NCBI GenBank assembly: GCA_014084085.1
Contig: NPFB01000122.1
Coordinates: 310,256 to 328,212, forward strand
Direction: 5' to 3'
DNA from: Hondaea fermentalgiana
Taxonomy: Eukaryota > Sar > Bigyra > Thraustochytrida > Thraustochytriidae
Length of the DNA: 17,957 nucleotides
In this document: positions 1-9,000 of the stretch, in pieces
Numbering within the stretch: the first letter of the stretch is position 1
How the letters are laid out: each line of letters opens with the position of its first letter
Position numbers and translations under genes: made by a program
Notes under the pieces: generated by a model
The model's input: the letters and a program-made list of their open reading frames with translations, nothing else
Told to the model about the DNA's origin: nothing
Database searches by the model: none

Positions 1-93
1 GCCCGCCCGCTCGCCCGCCAGCCCCGGAAAGGGCGCGGCGCGGCGAGCTTTTGAACTTGCCGACCCCCCGCTCGCTCGCGCGCTCGAGAGTAG
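1..93 (+). promoter_or_regulatory. GC-rich 5' leader of the BEACH gene
   Basis: This short segment at the window edge is dominated by GCCCGCCCGC-type sequence and has no ATG. It ends with an in-frame TAG (91-93) directly before the first ATG of the BEACH frame. It is probably 5' UTR or core promoter; the transcription start cannot be placed. Confidence 0.5.
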
Positions 94-3000
94 ATGCCGC
101 GGGACGCGGCCCGGGAGCAGGAGCTCGGCGGCCTCGTGCGCGCCGAGGACGACGACGAGGCCCACCAGTCGCACGAAGGAGCAGCCGAGCAGCAGCGCGA
201 GCCGTGGGCCGCGCAGGCTGCCGCGAAGAAGCAGCCTGCGCACGTTTCCTGGCGCGAAAAAGACCCTGGAACCACAGCCATGCACCAGGCCGAGCCCGCC
301 GAGCCTGCCGCCACAGCTGCTGCTGCTGCTGTTGCTGCTACCGCTGCCGTCGCTACTGCTGCCGTCGCTAGACCTCCGCAAAGCTCGGATGTGGGCGTAG
401 AAACACGTGCGAATGCGAGTTCTGCGGCTGGTAGAGGTGCAAGTTACGAGTCCTTTTCCTCATCGAGAAGCGTGGCAAGCAGCCCGAGTATCTCGAGCAG
501 CGGAAGCAGTCGGAGAGCAACGACGTCAACGTCTACAAGTTTCGTACCAACTACAACGGACGCCATTCTCGCAGAGGCCAGGGCGACGGCGCGACGCGAC
601 GAAGCCAAGGCGCGATCCCTGCGCAAATCTGGATCTTCCTCTTCCCTGCGCAGCGCCCACGAGACTTTGCGAAGCATGTCTCCAGGCGGGAGCACGGGCA
701 GCGCAGACCATGAGTGGGAAAGCGTTGGCTTTCCCACGCCAAAATCTGGATCTGGAAAACCATTGACTGCTTCTTCTGTTCCGGGTATGTCTTCTTTCGG
801 CAGCAGTGACCTCCTCACATTACCCCCTTCACAAAAACGAGACAACACAAAGAGTCGGAGCCTTAGGGGTAGTGAACCAAGTATGCCAGGTCTCGGTGGC
901 GGTGGCGGCAGCAACAGCAGCAACAGCAGCAATTCTGGGTCTTCGCTTCCGCCGAACGGCTCGATCATTCTTCCCAAGCCGTTCAAGCCCTTTAAAACGT
1001 TCGATCCTGCGCAACAAGATGGCGAACTTCACAAAAAGGGGATCAAACCACGACAAAACAATGGCCACGGCCACAGCTCAAATGGAGCGCACTTGCACGG
1101 AAACAACCTCCACGTCGAATCTGGAACTGGCAACGCCCGATCGTCAAGTTTGTTACCAAATAGCGTCGGTCCTGTCACTTTTGCTCCTCCTTCTCCTCCT
1201 CCTCCTCCTCCTCCTCCCCCTTCTGCTCCACCTAGTCTGGTACTGGGTATGCTCACCAATGGGCAGGGCATCCTTGCTCCTTCTAAGAATTTGGACGTCG
1301 CCGTAAGCCCCTCCTCGCTCAATGACGTAGAAGGCGCGCATGATGTGAAAGACCGAACGCGCGAGCGCGAATGGCAGGCTGACGCGGATAAATCGGGGTG
1401 GTTTGACCGCGTTTACCAATTGTGCAACAAAGATCACAGGCGCGCGCTCGACTCGCACTTTGACATGCTCGTTCAAAGCAACTTCTTCACGGTGCCCAGC
1501 GAGGGCCGCGCATTACCCGTCATACGCAATCCTCGCCAGCTCAATTTTATCTTCTTCAGCCTCTTGCGCCGATTGCAAAAGATGCCCACACTCCAAGTTC
1601 TCCTTCTTGATCGACTATGCGAACTAGTTTCGTGGAATGAAGCCAGTCTCGCACTCTGTCTACAAGAAAGCATTCTCGAGCGTGCACTCGTTACGTTTTT
1701 TGGCGCTCCCAACGGGGATGACAGATATGTGGCGTCTTGTACCAGCTCAGACTGGGCCCTTCGTGACCTTGAGCGCATCGTCCGTGACAAGCTCCTCCGG
1801 TTTCTCTGCATTCTCGGTACGCAAACCTTTTCACACGCGGCATTCACCATCGTTTCGACACCTCTTTTCCAATGGGGCTCTCTTTCGCACAAGGAGCGCA
1901 AAAATGGGATTTTTGCCCTGGAAATCTTGCGATCCGTGCTGCTCACATCTGCCCAAGTGCACACGCCGCAAGAGTATTTGCATTTCCCAGAAGTTGATGC
2001 TGCGTCTCTGCCCCAAGAATCGCAGAATTTCGGAGTGCTTGGCGAGGACCTCCTATCGTGGCCTGCCGAAGGCTTTACTTTTGGAATCTGGTTTCGGGAG
2101 CAGGGCCCGACCATTTCACCCGGGGAGTCCATCACCCCGCCCTCTGTACATACACCACGTGAACGTGAAATGCCTCCCGCGTCATTGGACTTCGATAGCA
2201 TTTTGTTTCAAGAACTTCGTGGCGACACATCCGTTCCCGGAATGACGAGCACCAACGGAGTATCTGGTGCGCGGCCGCGGCGGAACTCCGAAACACCAGC
2301 CGTGACTTGCCCACCTCGTCGCACGGTCCTCTGGAGCATGCGCAATCAGCAAACGGGTGAAGGTATCGAGGTTTCGCTCGAACACAAAGGAGTCACAAGC
2401 GCCGATGCGAATGGCATCATCAAACTTTGCCGTAACATTGTTGTCGAGGCCTTCAAAGCTGGCAACAATGCGAAGGGCGAGCTTGTCGACATGGTCAAGG
2501 TACACAACGAATTGTTCACCACAAGTTGCGCACAGAAGTCGAGCGGATGGCACTGGATTAGCGTCGTTCTTGACCCCCCGTCATTTAGCTTCTCCAACCC
2601 CCGTCTTTCCATCTACGTTGACGCGAGAAGGTTGCGTACGGAGCGCATTGGACTGCCGAATTTCTCCAAAAATATTGCGCGCTTTTCAACAAGCGTGTGC
2701 GCTTCTGCTCTTGGCGCCAAATCCTTTGCAGAAGACGCCATGCCATTTTACGGACAAATGGCTCGCGCTATACTTTTGAAAAAAGCTCTTTCTGAGGACG
2801 ATGTTCGTAATCTCTGCGATCTGCACACTCGCCCTGACGGGTCTGGTCTGTTCCCAGCAGGGCTCTTGGAATCCTCGGAGCCTTTTGAAGCTCAAGAAGA
2901 AGCAAAAAGTCCTTCCGGTACGGGCGCCGGTGGACTTGGTCCGATCGACGCTGTCGCCGCTGCAGCTGCCAATGCGCCATGGGCCTCTTCCTCTTTTAAC

Positions 3001-6000
3001 CCTTCGGAGTCATCAGGCGACTTGTCCTCAGCGGGCACGACCACGCAAGTCTATCTTCCTACTGCTGCGACGTCGGTGCCTTATGACATGTATAGCAGCT
3101 CCTTTGGCTCGCTTCAGCAAACATGGGATACCATTCGTACGGATGCGCGGGAGCAGCTCGTTACACACACTTCTGCCAAGCGCTGGCGCCGGCTTCCGCC
3201 CGCGCTCCATGCTGCCACCGTATTCTCTTGGGACGCAAAGCATGTGCAACGCGCACTCACAATGCGAGGCATGGTGTATTGCACAGATTTAAGCGCCTCC
3301 GGTTTCAAGGGCGTCTTTATGCAAGACTGCGCGCGAGTCGTTCATCGAAGGCTTCTTAGTGATGTTTTGGCGAGCGTAGGGGGCATGCGGAGCCTTTTTC
3401 CACTGCTCCTCGAGACCGTGCACGATGCCGCGCACGCTATGCGAATGACGTGCGACGTGGACGCAGGCCTTGCGACCCGCGTCATCTCCCTCTTGGCCGA
3501 CCTGGTCTCTTTTGAGCTTTGTCTCGGCACCTCGCAACGTCGGGCTGGACACGTTTGGATTGTGCAAGGCGAGGGTCTGCTGAATCTACTTCGCGCGGTG
3601 CTCGTCAGCTGTTGCGCTGACGCTCTCGTTTCTGAACTGGTGATGGCCCTCGCGAGCCTTGTCGACGCAACCTCACTCCTTTACTGCAGATCGACAAACC
3701 ACGTCGTTCTGGACTCGGCTGCCACATCACAGTCAAAGTCTTCCACGTCACCTCATCGCGGATCTCCCGTTGCATCTTATTTGAATGGGTATGGAAATGG
3801 AAATGGAAAAATCCACGCAAGCCCCGTCCTTGAAGTTAATGGAGAGGGACAAGGTCTACGAGACCAGCATGAGCAAACACAAGACCAAGAGGGAGGACGA
3901 GATCAAAAAAGGAACAGATATTCACGTTCGCAAGCCACGGCTGTATCGAGCACACGCCAAAGTGCACCGACACGTCAAGACATGAGCGCAACGACGCAGA
4001 CCCCAGGCGCCGCCGCTTCCTCTTCGTCTATTTATCGTGCTGCGCTCCCACCTCCCGGGCGATGCTTACTCACCGCCTCGATGCGATTCCTTTTCGACTT
4101 TGCAATCTGGGCCAGCGCACCACTCAACGTCCAGGTCAATCTGTTCCGAGTTCTTCATCACCACCTTGGAATGCGCTATGACCTTGTCCGAAAAGTCGTT
4201 GGAGTGCGTCCTCTTCTTGATGCACTTTGCTTTCACTACTACTTACCCGAAGAGATTGCACATCCCCACATTCCTCGACGACAGAGCAAACATGCGCTCA
4301 CACGAGAGGACCTTGTGCGATGCCGGTCAGCTCTCCTCGGACTCGTTGATGCAACCATGTGCGGAGGACAGCGCTTCAATGGTTTTCGTCTTGCACCATC
4401 ACTTCTGTGCCCCTTGGCGGACCAACAGGCTCGCAACATTTGCTGCACGCAGGAGTCATCCGAAGTACAGCAGCATCCCGGGTGCACGTGGAGAGGCATT
4501 GCAAAAGGCGAAATTGGTCATCTTGTTGATTTTTGCCAAGCTCAAAAGGAGAATGTTCACCAGGTCAAAGGTCCATTGCGCCTGCTCGTCTCACTCATTA
4601 GCAGAGCACGCGCGCAGCGCTTGCCTGATCTTCTCGGGCATCTGCAAGCACAGGGTAATCTTTTCTTCTTGTGGGATCTTTTACGCTCGCCGTCCACTGA
4701 GGTGCAAATATTGGCGATTGAACTTGTTCACGTTTATGCAATTCGCACTGGGGGCTCACTGGAACCCAAGGGTCTCAGTGATGGTAGATCGATTGATGCT
4801 CCTACGGGCCCTTTCCGCTTTGACGTTGAACACGCCTCACTCATGCAGGATTACCTCACAAAGTCTTCTGCGGCGTTACCATCACTTCAAGTCGTGGACG
4901 CGCTCTTGGCATTTGCCCTTGGTGCCGACTTTGATGCAGATGGATTGTGCACAGCGTCGTCCCTCGAAAGCTCAGATCTCTCATTTGAGGGAGAAGTTGT
5001 CTTCCCGCTGGCTCTTCGTGTCGTTTTTGGACTTTTACTTTCACCCAAAACTTCCGAAGAGGTCCAGTTGGCTGGACTTAAACGAGTCAATCGTCTGCTC
5101 GTGCTGTCTAATCCCCGTATGCGCGCACACAATCGGACGCTCGTCACGCAATTGCAGGGATGGGAGACATGGTTGCTACGCCTGGCGCTTGGTCGCGTTT
5201 CTCAAGCAAGTGGCGGGCCTGTGCGGCAGGCTGCTCTTGAAATTATGAGCACTTGCGTTCTCCATCGTTTGATAGGGACCTCGTACATTTCTTCTGCCAA
5301 TGCACACCACCTTCACCATCATCAACAGCAGCAGCCATCGCAGCAGCAGCCATCGCAGCAGCATCTTATTTTCGAATATGCACCTTCGCAGGCCAGAAGT
5401 GGTCCCTTGCTTGGACTACAGCGCTCTCGTAGCACCGGCGAAGCCCTTGAACGGCGAGGAGGAGGCGGAAGCAACGAGGATGGCCCTCGCGCGCTGTGGA
5501 AGGCCTTGGGGTTTATCGATGCCCAGGTCAGTGCACATGGATTGGAGCAAACAGGTCTTCTTCGAGCTCATCTCTTGTACATGCTCATCAAGCGCGCGAA
5601 CAAACACCTGAATCACCCCGAATCTAGTATGCGCGCGGCGTCGGACGTTGCATCGCGAACGCGCGAGCATTTGCGTTTGCTTTGCAAAGTTGGGTGCGGC
5701 GAGCTCGTACGTGTGCGAACGAGCGTGGACTCCATCGAAGAACCAAGAGCAGACGTCCCAAGGTCAGTGTCGACGGAAGCTGCGCTCATGGATCTTGCAG
5801 ATGAGACCTCGTTGCTGGTACAACGTCTTTTCCCTCAATACGAGAGCGTCCAGGAGGTGCAAACCCAACGAGAAGCGCGTTCAAGTCTCTATTTGCAACA
5901 GGAGGCAAGCTATCAGCGCTGGGGCGCCCGCTTGCGTCGCGCGGAGCCAGCCTTTTTTGAGGCGGGTCTTCTCGACGACGCGGCTCTGCAAATGATCAAC

Positions 6001-9000
6001 GCATGTAGAGCGCGACTTTCGCCGCACGCGCCTCCCGCGCTTACCGATAGCGACTTGCAACACATAGCGTCTTCGCCGCCAAGCGCGCCTGGCGGGGAAG
6101 CGTGGCTGATTGTGGGCATGATCGCTCGTCAATTCCAGCAGCTTGTTCGCAAAATTGATGGAGCAGAGAATCCAGATCAGGGTCTGAAGAGCGAGTCTCG
6201 CGAACATGCTGGTCCCACGCGCCGAGTTGGGCGCCCGCCGTCGCTTTCGATGCTTCGGGAGTCAGCAGCCGCAAACGCGCGACTTCTAATTCGGGTCTTG
6301 GAGCACTTTGGTATTTTGGACCCTGCGGCGTCGCTGCAAACACCCTTTCGGCGTCGTCACAACAGTACGCTGTCCAGCGCCCTTTCAAGTCCTCGGGAAC
6401 CGGGGAGTTTCGGCAACCCGAGCCCCCTTTCGCACACATCGCTCACACGCACTCCTCTGAACCCGGGGGCGAACCGCCCGTCTATGCTCGGATCTCCGTT
6501 CACGATGGCGAGCTCCCTGGGTGGGAGTCCAACAGCACCCCCGATGCCCCCCCTCTCTCTTCCGGGACGAATCGAGACCCAGCACGCGGGATCCATGACG
6601 GACACACAAGATCTTCGATCGAACAGCAACCATTCGGCGCGGGATATGGAGTCTTTCACTACCGGTCGAGGCGAGAATGCGACGCAAACACCACAACGTC
6701 AGCAGCGGCAACGACAATCCTCATTTGGGGGTGGCGACAACTTTGTTTTGGTCGATGAACCCGAGATGCCGCTCGTGAGCGGAGACATCGATCGCCTCAC
6801 TGTACTTTGCATTGACCTCTGCTGCGCGCTCAAGACGCTTGCCGCAAACGAAGATCATGGCGACCTCGTCGAGGTTCTGTGTACTTGCGTGAAAAAGGTA
6901 TGCGCTGAGCTCAATTCCAGTGAAAGTGCTTTTTCCAACGACATTGTGCGGCTCATTCGCTGCGATTGGCTGCCGGAACAAGATGATCTGGGCTGGGGAT
7001 ACTCTGAAACCTCGGAGAGCCTTTTCCCACTTTCATGGGTCGAAGGCGCTGAAACTGAGCGCCTAAGAACGCACTTGCTGCATGAAGAACATCTCTTTGA
7101 CTGCTTCCACCTTTTGCATCGCGAAGCGCGCGTGCATTGGCTCGAGCGTGGCGTGCAAACGCTCTCGAGTAAGCGCAAGGAACTTGCAAGGCAACTCGAC
7201 ACGCAGGCAAAGCAGAAATGTCTCGATAACTATGAAGAGGAAGTCCGCAAGTCCACGGTGCTACGTGCGTTGCACGAAACGGATAGTGAGGCGCGACGAC
7301 GGTGGAAGACCTTGCTCCGGACCGCAGCAGTCAGTCCAGGCATACTCTCACAAAGCTTTCCATTGGTCCTGATTGCTGGCAACGAATACTGGAAACTTGA
7401 TCGTCGCGAGAATGATTTGAGAATGCGCTTGCGCCTTCGCCGCGCTTTTGGATCTGCAGGATTGGGCTCTCGACGAACGTCGTCGCTCTCGATCTCGCCG
7501 CCTCTCGTCCCAGTTCGCCCCGAAACGATTCTTTGCGAGGGGATTTCTCCGCGAGCCGGCCCAGAACCAGTCCTCCCACGTTCTCCAAGGGATAGTCCGC
7601 CCCAGCCCCCTGGGAAGATCTTGGATCCTCCACTGCCGCCAAGTACGCCTACCGAGGACTCGCTTGCTTCGTCTTTGTCGTCGCCGACGCATGGGCCGAC
7701 GCGTACTCCCCCGCCAGCACAGGATTTAGGTCGTTGCGACTCGCAAGATACATCAACAGCGATATCCTCGTCAGAGTGGGATGTCGTCGAATATAACTCG
7801 GTCGATTACGGAGCGCGCAACGAAGAGGTCGAGAAAACGGTCGAGTGCGAGCTGATTCTGCCCATTTGTGTCGTGCGGGGTCGCATTGATCTCACGGCTC
7901 ACCATCTCTACTTTTACGGCGACATTGTGGCACAACAGGGTGGGTTTCCTGATGCTGACACCGAGCGGCCCTACAAACCATTTTCTGTCCGTGGACGCGG
8001 GCGTGGGCGCACGCGTGTGCGTGGCAACAGTCGCGATGCAACGAGGGATCCGCGTCAATTGCTCCGGCGCCGGCGCTCGGTTGCGCCATCGCCGCCTTTC
8101 CAAGCCCAGAAGCTTAGCCAATGGTGGCTCGATGATGACGAAGACGAACAAGCAAATCGGCTACGACCGCGCTGCTGGGCATTGTCAGACCTCGTGGACA
8201 TTAATCTACGAAGGTATCTCATGCTGCCAACGGCGCTTGAGCTCTTCTTTGTGAATCGAAAGAATTACATGATCAACTTTCGCGGACCCGAAGAGAATCG
8301 CATCGTCTTTCAGCATATTATTGGCGCGAAGCCCCCACGTCTCTCTCTTGGCGGAACTAGCAGTCTAGCGCAGTCCAATCTTCAGCGCAAAGCATTTACA
8401 CCCGAAAGGCTGAGACAACTTCGCGAATGGACTGACAAGTGGGTGAACTGGGAAATGTCGACATTTGAGTACTTGATGCATCTGAACACGGCTGCGGGGC
8501 GGACATACAACGACTTGACGCAGTACCCCGTTTTCCCCTGGGTCCTTGCAGACTATACATCGGCAACTCTCGACCTCGAAGACCCGGCTGTGTATCGCGA
8601 TCTTAGCAAACCTATCGGCGCACTCGGCGAAAAGCGACTAAAGGAGCTCCAGAAGCAACGTCGCGATGCAAAAGGCTGCAATGAGGCCCACTTTCTTTAC
8701 CGAAGCCACTACTCCTCCTCGGCAAGTGTTTTGTATTACATGCTTCGTGTGGAACCGTTTTCAGCTCAGTTTCTGGAATTTCAAGGTGGCAAAATCGACC
8801 ATCCAGAAAGACTTTTTCACTCTGTTCAGGAGACCTGGAACAACTGCCTCACTGCACCCATGGACTTTAAGGAGGTGATCCCAGAGTGGTACTACTTTTC
8901 GGAACTTTTCGAAAATCGCAACAACCTCGACTTGGGCGTTCGGCAAAATGGCGATCGCGTAGACGACGTTGTGCTTCCACCCTGGGCCAACGGGTCGGCC

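Noticed and set aside
4037..5248. A 403-codon plus-strand frame overlapping the BEACH gene
   Set aside because: It lies wholly inside the BEACH coding region in another frame. It is rich in Ser/Arg/His/Cys and shows no domain or motif. The BEACH frame is continuous and family-like across the region, so this is a long shadow frame.
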